Under the pieces are notes generated by a model. It worked only from the letters and a program-made list of their open reading frames with translations, was not told where the DNA came from and searched no databases. A program made the translations under genes and the position numbers. A stretch of 52,974 nucleotides of DNA from an uncultured Collinsella sp. (lineage in GTDB: Bacteria; Actinomycetota; Coriobacteriia; Coriobacteriales; Coriobacteriaceae): assembly GCA_900549185.1 (NCBI GenBank), contig URNM01000002.1, forward strand, positions 1-52,974, written 5' to 3'. Position 1 is the first letter of the stretch, and each line of letters starts with the position of its first letter. Shown one piece after another: positions 17,496 through 24,839 of the stretch.

Positions 17496-17630
17496 ATGAA
17501 GCGTACGTATCAGCCTAATAAGCGTAAGCGTGCCAAGACCCATGGCTTCCGTGCCCGTATGGCCACTAAGGGTGGTCGTGCCGTGCTCGCCCGTCGTCGC
17601 GCCAAGGGCCGCAAGCGTCTCACTGTCTAG
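17496..17630 (+). CDS. rpmH: 50S ribosomal protein L34
   Basis: 44 residues, starting MKRTYQPNKRKRAKTHGF and ending in the Arg/Lys-rich tail usual for L34. The start is ATG 17496 with AGGAGG eight bases upstream; the frame is open further upstream but without support. First gene of the rightward origin-proximal operon rpmH-rnpA-yidD-yidC-khpB. Confidence 0.98.
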   Translation: MKRTYQPNKRKRAKTHGFRARMATKGGRAVLARRRAKGRKRLTV

Positions 17631-17650
17631 CAGCGATACACACATCTCGC

Positions 17651-17989
17651 ATGAAGACTATTAAGTCTCGGCAAGATTTCGAGCATGTGTTCAGTCAGGG
17701 GCGTCGTTTTAATCACCCTCTGATTCGAATGACCATATGTGAATCGGTTGGCGAAGGCGACTCCGGAAGGGTCGCCTTCGTTGGTGCTAAACGACTCGGT
17801 TGTGCTGTCGTGCGCAACCGATCTAAGCGTGTGATGCGCGAGGCCGCCCGCAGCTGTGGATTTCCCGTTGCGGGTTATGACATCATCTTGTTCGCGACTC
17901 CCAAGACGAGGGTTTCCTCGCCGCAGGAGATGGACAAGGCGTTGCGTTCGCTTATGAAACGCGCCGGCGTTGCCGGGGAGGAGCGATGA
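17651..17989 (+). CDS. rnpA: Ribonuclease P protein component
   Basis: 112 residues. The family motif with the RNA-contacting RNR is present as VVRNRSKRVMREAAR. RnpA is the protein cofactor of the ribozyme that matures tRNA 5' ends. The ATG at 17651 is 20 bases after rpmH and lacks an evident ribosome site, so coupling to rpmH translation or a leader-poor start is likely. Its last four bases overlap the yidD start (ATGA). Confidence 0.95.
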   Translation: MKTIKSRQDFEHVFSQGRRFNHPLIRMTICESVGEGDSGRVAFVGAKRLGCAVVRNRSKRVMREAARSCGFPVAGYDIILFATPKTRVSSPQEMDKALRSLMKRAGVAGEER

Positions 17990-18210
17990 GCAATCACGTT
18001 TTGCGACGTGTTGCCATCGCTCCTATTCGCATATATCAACAGGTTGTTTCGCCCTTATTACCTGACGCCTGCATTTATTACCCAACGTGCTCGCAATACG
18101 CCGTTCAGGCGATTGAGAAGTACGGTGTTTTGAGAGGCTGCTGGCTTGCCGTGAGGCGCATCGCTCGCTGCAATCCCCTGCACGTCGGCGGTTATGACCC
18201 TGTGCCTTAG
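17986..18210 (+). CDS. yidD: Membrane protein insertion efficiency factor YidD
   Basis: 74 residues with the YidD signature IYYPTCSQYAVQAIEKYG and CNPLHVGGYDPVP. YidD is a small amphipathic protein at the inner membrane that assists YidC-dependent insertion. The start overlaps the rnpA stop by four bases and yidC follows 29 bases later, the usual order. Length is typical. Confidence 0.95.
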   Translation: MSNHVLRRVAIAPIRIYQQVVSPLLPDACIYYPTCSQYAVQAIEKYGVLRGCWLAVRRIARCNPLHVGGYDPVP

Positions 18211-18239
18211 CGGGCACTCGCTATCGGAGGAAAACTTAC

Positions 18240-19010
18240 ATGTGGGATTGGATCGTTAACATCCTTTTCGAGCTGCTCAAGCTCATCCAGACCTTTGCGG
18301 TCGACTGGGGCCTGTCCATCATCATCCTGGTGGTCATCATCCGTCTGCTGCTGACGCCGCTCATGCTCAAGTCGACCAAGTCGACGGCTCGCATGCAGGT
18401 GCTGCAGCCCAAGATGCTCGAGATCCAGGAGCGCTACGCCGACGACCCCCAGCGTCAGGCCGAGGAGATGCAGAAGTTCTACAGCGAGAACAAGTTCAAT
18501 CCGCTGGCCGGCTGCCTGCCGCTTCTGATTCAGATGCCCATCCTTATCGCCCTGTTCACACTTCTGCGCAACCTGCCGCAGTACTTTAACGAGGGCACGT
18601 TCTCGTTCTTTAACATCCTGCCCGATCTGACCACCACGCCGAGCGCCTCTTTTGCCGATGGCTTTATGGTTGCGCTGCCTGCGCTGATCTGCCTGATCCT
18701 GTTTGCTGTCTTGACCCTGATTCCGCAGCTGTATATGTCCCGCAATCAGACTGGTCAGCAGGCCCAGAGCATGCGCATGATGGCTGTCGTCATGACCGTC
18801 ATGATGCTTTGGATGGGCTGGAGCCTGCCCGTCGGCGTTCTGCTGTACTACGATGTGTCTTCTGCCTGGCAGGTTATCCAGCAGATCTTCGTGACGCAGA
18901 AGGTTATCGACAAGGCTAAGGCCGATGAGGAGGAGCGCCTCAAGAACGCTCCGCTGCAGGTCGAGGTTACCCGTCGCGAGAAGAAGCCTCGTCCGCACAA
19001 GAAGAAGTAG
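18240..19010 (+). CDS. yidC: Membrane protein insertase YidC/Oxa1
   Basis: 256 residues of Gram-positive type (no large extracytoplasmic domain). Membrane segments include IIILVVIIRLLLTPL and the later hydrophobic pairs, with the cytoplasmic hairpin QPKMLEIQERYADDPQRQAEEMQKFY between. The hydrophilic-groove arginine of the family is probably the Arg in VVIIRLLLTPL. A basic tail ends the protein (REKKPRPHKKK). A GGAGG ribosome site precedes the ATG. It inserts proteins into the membrane alone or with SecYEG. Confidence 0.95.
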   Translation: MWDWIVNILFELLKLIQTFAVDWGLSIIILVVIIRLLLTPLMLKSTKSTARMQVLQPKMLEIQERYADDPQRQAEEMQKFYSENKFNPLAGCLPLLIQMPILIALFTLLRNLPQYFNEGTFSFFNILPDLTTTPSASFADGFMVALPALICLILFAVLTLIPQLYMSRNQTGQQAQSMRMMAVVMTVMMLWMGWSLPVGVLLYYDVSSAWQVIQQIFVTQKVIDKAKADEEERLKNAPLQVEVTRREKKPRPHKKK

Positions 19011-19028
19011 TCGGGATATCAATCTTAT

Positions 19029-19040
19029 TTAGGTACCTAA
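19029..19040. repeat. Palindrome TTAGGTACCTAA, copy 1
   Basis: A perfect 12-base palindrome followed by C, 18 bases after the yidC stop and just upstream of the khpB ribosome site. The same 13 bases occur at 22533-22545. Possible protein-binding site; unassigned. Confidence 0.5.
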
Positions 19041-19055
19041 CTTTTGGAGTACGTT

Positions 19056-19625
19056 ATGTCTGAAGAGATCATCGAGGATATGCTTGAGGAGGTTGCCCCG
19101 CAGATTGCGGGCGATTATCCCGAGATTGCACAGCGCTACAAGGCCGGTGAAGAGCTGACCGATGAGGAGCTCGACACCATTGCCGATGTTGCGATTTCCA
19201 TTCTGCGTTCCATCCTTTTGCACTTCGATGCCGCCAACTCTCCTATTGATGAGTACGAGGGCGACGAGGGCGAGCTGATTTTGGATGTTACGGCTCCTGA
19301 TCTTGCTGTTCTCATTGGCCGTCATGGTCGTACCCTCGATGCTCTTCAGGTCATCTTCTCTTTGCTGGTGAGCCGCAAGCTTGGCTTTAGGTATCCGGTT
19401 GTGGTTGACGTTGAGGGCTACAAGAGCCGTCGTCAGGACAAGGTTGCCTCTATGGCTCAGTCTGCTGCCGAGCGTGCCATCCGTACTCATAAGAGTGTTT
19501 CGCTTCCGCCCATGAACGCCTATGAGCGCCGACTGGTTCATATTGCGCTTCGTGGCAATGATGCCGTCGATACCCATTCTGAGGGTTCTGACCCTGATCG
19601 CCATGTGGTGATTGTTGCTCGATAA
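19056..19625 (+). CDS. khpB: RNA-binding protein KhpB/Jag (KH and R3H domains)
   Basis: 189 residues. An acidic N-terminal region of about 65 residues precedes a KH domain (DLAVLIGRHGRTLDALQ, containing the GxxG loop as GRHG) and a C-terminal R3H domain (PPMNAYERRLVHIAL, with R-x3-H spacing). The separate Jag-N domain of Bacillus is not evident. KhpB with KhpA binds many RNAs and affects cell division in streptococci. The start is ATG 19056 with GGAG six bases upstream; a frame opening at 19044 is within the ribosome site. It is the last gene of the yidC operon and is followed by a terminator. Confidence 0.93.
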   Translation: MSEEIIEDMLEEVAPQIAGDYPEIAQRYKAGEELTDEELDTIADVAISILRSILLHFDAANSPIDEYEGDEGELILDVTAPDLAVLIGRHGRTLDALQVIFSLLVSRKLGFRYPVVVDVEGYKSRRQDKVASMAQSAAERAIRTHKSVSLPPMNAYERRLVHIALRGNDAVDTHSEGSDPDRHVVIVAR

Positions 19626-19643
19626 TCTAGTCGAGCTTATGCT

Positions 19644-19675
19644 AAGGGGACGTGGTTTCCACGTCCCCTTTTTTT
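19644..19675 (+). terminator. Intrinsic terminator of the rpmH-khpB operon
   Basis: AAGGGGACGTGG, a 3-base loop and CCACGTCCCCTT, followed by seven T. Very strong. Confidence 0.95.
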
Positions 19676-19721
19676 GTCAAAAGTTCTCGATACACTGATT
19701 TTTGTCAGAAAGGAGCTTTCG

Positions 19722-20459
19722 TTGTTAGTACTTACTGATCAGCAGGCTGATGAGATGCTCAGCCGTCTAACTTCCTATTGCAAAGAGTATTCTTTGAGCG
19801 TAACTGATACTGAGCTAAGGAAATGTATTCAGCATTTGGATTTGGTTCTAGAAACAAATAAGACAACTAATCTCACCCGTATTCTTAACGTAGAAGATGC
19901 TGCGGTACTTCATATCCTCGACTCACTTGTTTTGCTCCCTTATATCAATAAGGCTCCTGAGGGATCTATGCTCGATATGGGAACGGGTGCGGGCTTCCCT
20001 GGTATTCCATTAACGATAGCGACGCATCGTAAAGCTACTTATATTGACTCTGTTGGCAAGAAGATTGATGCTGTCAATTCTTTTGTCCATGCTCTTGGAT
20101 TGAAAAATGGTCATGCAGTTCATGATCGCCTTGAAGAATATGCTCGAAGCCATAAGAAACAGTTCTCTGTCGTAACCGCCCGCGCGCTGGCCCCTCTACC
20201 GATTCTTGTTGAGTATGCGGCTCCGTATCTCAAAGATGGAGGGTTATTTGTTATCACGAAGGGCAATCCATCTGATGAGGAGCTTACTTCCGGCATGTCA
20301 GCAGCTAAGATCTGTGGCTTCACTTTGCTTCTGAATGATGCAATCGATTTGCCTGAGGGCTTGGGCCACAGGGAGTTTATTGTTCTTAAGAAGAGTCATC
20401 CAGCATCCGTCTCATTGCCTCGTGCAAATGGCATGGCAAAGAAGAATCCGCTTGCCTAG
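19722..20459 (+). CDS. rsmG: 16S rRNA (guanine527-N7)-methyltransferase RsmG
   Basis: 245 residues. The SAM-binding motif is DMGTGAGFPGIPL, with VVTARALAPLPIL downstream, as in RsmG/GidB. It methylates G527 of 16S rRNA; its loss gives low-level streptomycin resistance in several bacteria. I place the start at TTG 19722, with AAAGGAG six bases upstream. An in-frame TTG at 19674 falls inside the terminator T-tract of the previous operon and is rejected. The gene is clearly more AT-rich than the genes on either side of the origin block, as are parA and parB after it. Confidence 0.92.
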   Translation: MLVLTDQQADEMLSRLTSYCKEYSLSVTDTELRKCIQHLDLVLETNKTTNLTRILNVEDAAVLHILDSLVLLPYINKAPEGSMLDMGTGAGFPGIPLTIATHRKATYIDSVGKKIDAVNSFVHALGLKNGHAVHDRLEEYARSHKKQFSVVTARALAPLPILVEYAAPYLKDGGLFVITKGNPSDEELTSGMSAAKICGFTLLLNDAIDLPEGLGHREFIVLKKSHPASVSLPRANGMAKKNPLA

Positions 20460-20460
20460 A

Positions 20461-20476
20461 TGTTTCACGTGAAACA
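20461..20476. promoter_or_regulatory. parS site 1
   Basis: TGTTTCACGTGAAACA, a perfect copy of the bacterial centromere sequence bound by ParB/Spo0J. It is flanked to a symmetric 18-mer by A and T. It begins immediately after the rsmG stop codon. Confidence 0.97.
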
Positions 20477-20499
20477 TAATGGATACTAACAACTTGCGG

Positions 20500-20515
20500 T
20501 GTTTCACGTGAAACA
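20500..20515. promoter_or_regulatory. parS site 2
   Basis: Second perfect TGTTTCACGTGAAACA, 39 bases from the first copy, start to start. Confidence 0.97.
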
Positions 20516-20538
20516 TGGCGGTTGATATCGAATCGGAA

Positions 20539-20554
20539 TGTTTCACGTGAAACA
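20539..20554. promoter_or_regulatory. parS site 3
   Basis: Third perfect TGTTTCACGTGAAACA, again exactly 39 bases from the previous copy, and 30 bases upstream of the parA ribosome site. The even spacing places all three sites at comparable helical phase. Confidence 0.97.
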
Positions 20555-20593
20555 TCCTCCGTTTGACAGCTTTAATACACACCAGGAGGGACC

Positions 20594-21394
20594 GTGGGAT
20601 TTCGCGACGTTAAGCGTTCGAAGAGCGCAAAAGACACGCGTATTATTGCAATCATCAATCAAAAAGGCGGCGTCGGTAAGTCAACGACGGCTGTAAACCT
20701 TGCAGCAGCTCTGGGTGAACAGGGACGCAAGACGCTGATTGTCGATTTTGATCCGCAGGGAAACAGTACAAGTGGATTTGGAATTGAAAAAGAAGACCTT
20801 GATCAGTGCATCTATGATGCACTGCTGAATGACGTGCTGGCAGAATCGCTCGTTCTTGATACAAATTGCAAAAAGGTATTCGTTATTCCGGCGACAATTC
20901 AGCTTGCAGGCGCCGAAATTGAGCTCGTAAGCGCAATTGCTCGTGAAACCCGCCTCAAAGATTTGCTTGAGCCCATTCAAGACGAATTCGATTTTATTTT
21001 CATTGACTGTCCTCCTTCGCTCGGCCTGCTTACCATCAACGCTTTGACCGCAGCAGACAGCGTTTTGATTCCGATTCAGTGCGAGTATTACGCACTCGAG
21101 GGCGTTACGAAGCTGCTTGAGTCAATGAAGATGGTCAAATCACGTCTGAACAAGGGCTTAGACACCTATGGCGTGCTTATGACCATGTATGACTCGCGTA
21201 CTTCTCTGTCGAATCAGGTTGTCGAGGAAGTTCAGTCGTACTTTGGTGATAAAGCTTTTAAGACCCTAATTCCCCGTACCGTAAAAATCTCTGAGGCTCC
21301 GTCTTTTGGAGAGCCGGTAATTACCTATGCGCCTCAAAATAAGGGTGCAAAAGCGTATATGAACCTTGCAAAAGAGGTGATCAAGCGTGCCTAG
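20594..21394 (+). CDS. parA: Chromosome partitioning ATPase ParA/Soj
   Basis: 266 residues. Deviant Walker A KGGVGKSTTAVN, the ParA motif DFDPQGNSTSG, and Walker B FIFIDCPPSLGLLTINAL are all present. ParA binds DNA nonspecifically in its ATP dimer form and is stimulated by ParB to drive origin segregation; in Bacillus, Soj also regulates DnaA. The start is GTG 20594 with AGGAGG four to five bases upstream. It follows three parS sites and overlaps parB by eight bases, so the two are translated together. Confidence 0.97.
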   Translation: MGFRDVKRSKSAKDTRIIAIINQKGGVGKSTTAVNLAAALGEQGRKTLIVDFDPQGNSTSGFGIEKEDLDQCIYDALLNDVLAESLVLDTNCKKVFVIPATIQLAGAEIELVSAIARETRLKDLLEPIQDEFDFIFIDCPPSLGLLTINALTAADSVLIPIQCEYYALEGVTKLLESMKMVKSRLNKGLDTYGVLMTMYDSRTSLSNQVVEEVQSYFGDKAFKTLIPRTVKISEAPSFGEPVITYAPQNKGAKAYMNLAKEVIKRA

Positions 21395-22292
21395 CGCAAA
21401 GAAACGTGGCGGATTGGGACGTGGACTCAATGCATTAGTCTCAGAGGCCGAGTACGAGACCGGTGGTTCGGCTGCATCGGCTTCAAATGCCGCATCTGAA
21501 ATAAAACTGCCTATTGAGGATATCGTTCCCAACCCTAATCAGCCGCGAATTCACTTTAATGAAACCGAACTTCGCGAGTTGAGCGAGTCAATCCAAGAAC
21601 ATGGCGTTTTGCAACCACTGTTGGTTCGCAAGCATGGAAACGGCTATGAGATTATTGCCGGTGAGCGTCGTTACCAGGCATCAAAACTTGCTGGCCTCGA
21701 AGAATTGCCTGTCATCATTAAGGAAGTTAATGATGAGGAAATGCTCGCTCTTGCACTTATCGAGAATCTTCAGCGTTCTGATTTGAACCCTGTCGAAGAG
21801 GCAAAGGGTTATCGTCAGCTCATTGATGCCAGCGGTATGACGCAGGAGGCGTTATCAAAGGCTGTCAGTAAGTCTCGTTCCGCAATTACAAATTCACTTC
21901 GTTTGCTAGATCTTCCTGAAGTCGTGCAGCAGATGATTTTCGAAGGCAAGCTTACTGCAGGTCATGCAAGAGCGATTCTTGCGGTTCCATATGAAGATGC
22001 CAGGATTCGTCTTGCTGAGAAAGTTGTTGCTGAAGGTCTTTCCGTTAGAGCGACAGAAAATCTTGCTCCGTTGTTTTCTGCCGGAGAGACGCCGAGGACT
22101 CCGAGGCCAGCAACACCTCAGTCTTTTAAAAAGGCTGCCCGCGTGCTTCGTCAGGTTTTTAATACCAACGTGCGCGTTAAGAGCTCGCGTGGAAAGAATA
22201 AGATTGAGATTGAGTTTAAAGACGAGGAAGAGCTCTCTCGTATTCTTGGCGAAATGATTCAGTTTGATCAAGGAGGCCAAGATGAGGAATAG
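21387..22292 (+). CDS. parB: Chromosome partitioning CTPase ParB/Spo0J
   Basis: 301 residues. It starts with the basic N-terminal box KKRGGLGRGLNALV, which contacts ParA. It contains the CTP-binding GERRYQASKLAG and ENLQRSDLNPVEEAKGY motifs, a helix-turn-helix around TQEALSKAVSKSRSAITN, and a C-terminal dimerisation domain with KIEIEFKDEEELSRIL. ParB loads as a clamp at parS and spreads. GTG start with AGAGGTGA seven bases upstream. It overlaps the following small gene by 11 bases. Confidence 0.97.
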   Translation: MPSAKKRGGLGRGLNALVSEAEYETGGSAASASNAASEIKLPIEDIVPNPNQPRIHFNETELRELSESIQEHGVLQPLLVRKHGNGYEIIAGERRYQASKLAGLEELPVIIKEVNDEEMLALALIENLQRSDLNPVEEAKGYRQLIDASGMTQEALSKAVSKSRSAITNSLRLLDLPEVVQQMIFEGKLTAGHARAILAVPYEDARIRLAEKVVAEGLSVRATENLAPLFSAGETPRTPRPATPQSFKKAARVLRQVFNTNVRVKSSRGKNKIEIEFKDEEELSRILGEMIQFDQGGQDEE

Positions 22293-22536
22293 GATTTTAA
22301 CTGCGATTGCATTGGCGATGACTGTCGCGGCTGGTGCCTTTGCTAGCTATAAGATCGCGACAGACGATGAACTTCGAGGTCGTTTGCTTCGTAGTGCGCA
22401 AGATATTGTCGATATATCCAAGAAGAAAATGGATGTTATGACAGAAGATGTTGCCATGCGTACGGCTCAGGTAACGAAGAATCCCAAGATTAATCAAGGT
22501 TGGGTCAGCAACCAATGGGAAAATGTAGGCTATTAG
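22282..22536 (+). CDS. Small single-pass membrane protein downstream of parB
   Basis: 84 residues. An N-terminal hydrophobic segment (ILTAIALAMTVAAGAFASY) is followed by a charged helical region with regular Asp/Lys, and a Trp-containing C-terminus. It resembles YtxH-type small membrane proteins only in layout; no assignment is justified. The start is ATG 22282 with AGGAGG five bases upstream, overlapping the parB end, so it is probably coupled to parAB. A membrane protein tied to the partition operon could be an anchor, but that is speculation. Confidence 0.75.
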   Translation: MRNRILTAIALAMTVAAGAFASYKIATDDELRGRLLRSAQDIVDISKKKMDVMTEDVAMRTAQVTKNPKINQGWVSNQWENVGY

Positions 22537-22544
22537 GTACCTAA
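22533..22544. repeat. Palindrome TTAGGTACCTAA, copy 2
   Basis: Identical to 19029-19040, including the following C. It overlaps the stop codon of the small membrane-protein gene. The two copies bracket khpB, rsmG, parA, parB and that gene. Confidence 0.5.
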
Positions 22545-22563
22545 CAATTACTTAGCATATTTT

Positions 22564-22602
22564 GAGGGGTCCTTGTCTGATTCACGAGGCAAGGACCCCT
22601 TA
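22564..22602 (+). terminator. Intrinsic terminator of the parAB operon
   Basis: GGGGTCCTTG pairs with CAAGGACCCC around a 13-14 base loop, followed by TTATTTT. Confidence 0.88.
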
Positions 22603-22657
22603 TTTTGGCTGTAAAAAATGGGACAGGTAGCAGCTGATTCAAAATTAAGGTCAATAA

Positions 22658-22698
22658 ATAAAACGGCCCCGGTTGCATCTCCTGTAACCGGGGCCGTT
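22658..22698 (-). terminator. Intrinsic terminator of rlmN
   Basis: The minus strand reads ACGGCCCCGGTT, an 11-base loop and AACCGGGGCCGT, followed by TTTATTTATT. Located about 40 bases past the rlmN stop. Confidence 0.92.
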
Positions 22699-22701
22699 CG
22701 A

Positions 22702-22717
22702 TGTTTCACATGAAACG
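22702..22717. promoter_or_regulatory. Degenerate parS-like site between the parAB and rlmN terminators
   Basis: TGTTTCACATGAAACG differs from consensus parS at positions 9 and 16. It lies about 2.2 kb from the perfect cluster, between rlmN and its terminator. ParB affinity is uncertain. Confidence 0.4.
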
Positions 22718-22735
22718 TTTTGGGGTGCGACTCCC

Positions 22736-23788
22736 CTATGCGTTCTTCTGAACTTTGAAGCGCTGCTTCAGCTGTCCGCAAGCGGCGTCAATATCGTTAC
22801 CACGGGAGTTACGAATCGTGGTCTCGATGCCACGGGACTCAAGACGACGCTGAAGATCCTCAACCTTATGAATCGGCGACGGCTTGAGCGGGCTGCCCTC
22901 GATGTCGTTAAGCTGAATCAGGTTAACGTGGCACAACGTTCCCTCGCAGAAGTCGCAGAGCGCCTGCATCTCGGGATTCGTATCGTTGACGCCTTCGATC
23001 ATGGCATACTCATAGGTCGGGCGGCGGCCAGTCTTCTCGGTGTAGAGTTGAAGCGCCTCGTGAAGGCGAAGTAGCGTGTACTTCTTAACACCGGGCATAA
23101 GCTTATTGCGTGTCGACTGGATGGCGGAATGCAGGGAAACGGCAAGCGTGAACTGCTCGGGGATGTCGGCAAATTTGCGAATACCGGGAATAACGCCGCT
23201 GGTAGAGACGGTGAGGTGACGAGCACCGATACCGATGCCATCGGGGTCGTTGAGGATTCGCAACGCCTTGAGAACCTCGTCGTAGTTGGCAAACGGCTCG
23301 CCCTGGCCCATGAAGACAACGCTCGTGACGCGCTCGCCAAAGTCGTTGGATACATGAAGTACCTGGTCGACGATCTCTTGAGCGGTCAGAGAGCGCTTGA
23401 GGCCGTTGAGACCGGTAGCGCAAAAGGCACAGCCCATGCCGCAGCCTGCCTGGGTGGAAACGCAGACGGAAAGCTTGTTGCGACGGGGCATACCGACAGT
23501 TTCAACGGAAATGCCGTCGTGGTACTCGAGCAGATACTTGCGCGAGCCATCTTTGGAAACCTGCTTGGTGAGTTCAGTCGGCGTGTCAAAGGCAAAAGCC
23601 TCTTTAAGCTGCTCGCGGAAAGCCTTGGGAAGGTTGGTCATGTCGTCGAACGAACAAACGTTCTTCTCGAAGACCCATTCGATGAGCTGCTTCGCGCGGA
23701 AGGCGGGCTGGCCAAGTTCGGCCACAAGCTCGCGAATATCGTTTTGGCTCAAGTCGCGAATGTCCTGAGATTTAGTCCTGGGATTCAT
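22736..23788 (-). CDS. rlmN: Dual-specificity RNA methyltransferase RlmN (23S A2503 / tRNA A37)
   Basis: 350 residues. The radical-SAM cluster motif C-x3-C-x2-C is CGMGCAFC. Further family blocks are GQGEPFANYDEVLKAL, SVSTSG-like LTVSTSGVIPGI, and SLHSAIQSTRNKLMP. The C-terminus carries the methyl-carrying Cys region RGNDIDAACGQL. RlmN makes 2-methyladenosine in 23S rRNA position 2503 and in tRNA. A GAAAGG ribosome site precedes the ATG. It is transcribed divergently from ddl. Confidence 0.96.
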   Translation of the reverse strand: MNPRTKSQDIRDLSQNDIRELVAELGQPAFRAKQLIEWVFEKNVCSFDDMTNLPKAFREQLKEAFAFDTPTELTKQVSKDGSRKYLLEYHDGISVETVGMPRRNKLSVCVSTQAGCGMGCAFCATGLNGLKRSLTAQEIVDQVLHVSNDFGERVTSVVFMGQGEPFANYDEVLKALRILNDPDGIGIGARHLTVSTSGVIPGIRKFADIPEQFTLAVSLHSAIQSTRNKLMPGVKKYTLLRLHEALQLYTEKTGRRPTYEYAMIEGVNDTNPEMQALCDFCEGTLCHVNLIQLNDIEGSPLKPSPIHKVEDLQRRLESRGIETTIRNSRGNDIDAACGQLKQRFKVQKNA

Positions 23789-23873
23789 GGAAGCCTTTCG
23801 ATTTTGGGGAAACGTAGAGGGTATCGCTACAATATGGTATCAGCTGCAGAAATTATAGAGGAGGAGTCTGCCC

Positions 23874-24839
23874 ATGCCGGGTAAAAGCCTAGAGAACATG
23901 CACGTAGCGGTCTTGGCGGGCGGTCATTCCGCTGAGCGCGAGATCTCGCTCAATTCGGGAAAGAACGTTGTAGTGGCACTGAAGGAAGCCGGCTACGCCT
24001 CGGTGGAGCTGCTTGATACGGCCGCTGATGACTTTATTGTAACCATGGCGACCGGCGGCTTTGACGTGGCGTTTATCGCCATGCACGGTGCCGGCGGCGA
24101 GGATGGTGCCATGCAGGGCGCCATGGAGACCCTGGGTATCCCCTACACGGCCTCGGGCGTGCTTGCTAGCGCCTGCGGTGCCGACAAAGAGGTCTCTAAG
24201 CTCCTGTACGCCAAGGCGGGCATTCCCATTGCCCCCGGCCTTGCGCTCGAGGTGGGCGATGAAGTCGATATCGATCATATCGTCGAGGTTTGTGGCGAGC
24301 GCAGCTTTGTGAAGCCGGCCGTCAACGGTTCCAGCTATGGCATTTCCCTGGTCCATGAGCCCTCCGAGCTGCCCGCGGCAATTGCCAAGGCGTTTGAGTA
24401 CGGCGACAAAGTGCTGGTCGAGAAGTGCATCGAGGGTACCGAGATCACCGTCGGCGTGTACGGCGAGGACGACGTGCGCGCCCTGCCGATTGTCGAGATT
24501 CGCAAGCCTGAGGACTGCGAGTTCTACGATTTGGACGTGAAGTATGTCGACCCTACGGACATCCATCGTATTCCGGCGCAGATTTCACCCGAGAATTACG
24601 CTCGCGCTCAGGAGCTTGCCTGTGCTGCTCACAAGGCCCTCGGTTGCCTGGGCATCTCGCGCAGCGATTTTATCGTGAGCGAGGACGGCCCCGTCATCCT
24701 CGAGACCAATACCATTCCCGGCATGACCGATACGTCGCTGTATCCGGATGAGATTCGCCACACCGACGACATGACGTTCCCGCAGGTCTGTGACAGCCTG
24801 ATCCGTATGGGCCTTCGTCGAGCGGGCATTGCATGCTAA
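23874..24839 (+). CDS. ddl: D-alanine--D-alanine ligase
   Basis: 321 residues with ATP-grasp features: N-terminal GGHSAEREISLNSG, FVKPAVNGSSYGIS, VEKCIEGTEITVGV and the C-terminal LETNTIPGMTDTSLYP with metal-binding Glu and Asn. It makes the D-Ala-D-Ala dipeptide of peptidoglycan precursors; the sequence shows the ordinary D-Ala type Tyr-Gly stretch (SSYGIS). The GAGGAGG site is nine bases before the ATG. A possible -10 TACAAT is at 23828-23833. The stop overlaps the next gene's start (ATGCTAA), so translation is coupled. Confidence 0.95.
   Translation: MPGKSLENMHVAVLAGGHSAEREISLNSGKNVVVALKEAGYASVELLDTAADDFIVTMATGGFDVAFIAMHGAGGEDGAMQGAMETLGIPYTASGVLASACGADKEVSKLLYAKAGIPIAPGLALEVGDEVDIDHIVEVCGERSFVKPAVNGSSYGISLVHEPSELPAAIAKAFEYGDKVLVEKCIEGTEITVGVYGEDDVRALPIVEIRKPEDCEFYDLDVKYVDPTDIHRIPAQISPENYARAQELACAAHKALGCLGISRSDFIVSEDGPVILETNTIPGMTDTSLYPDEIRHTDDMTFPQVCDSLIRMGLRRAGIAC

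Noticed and set aside
19674..19721. Upstream TTG start for rsmG
   Set aside because: It lies in the T-tract of the khpB terminator and has no ribosome site, whereas TTG 19722 has AAAGGAG at ideal distance.
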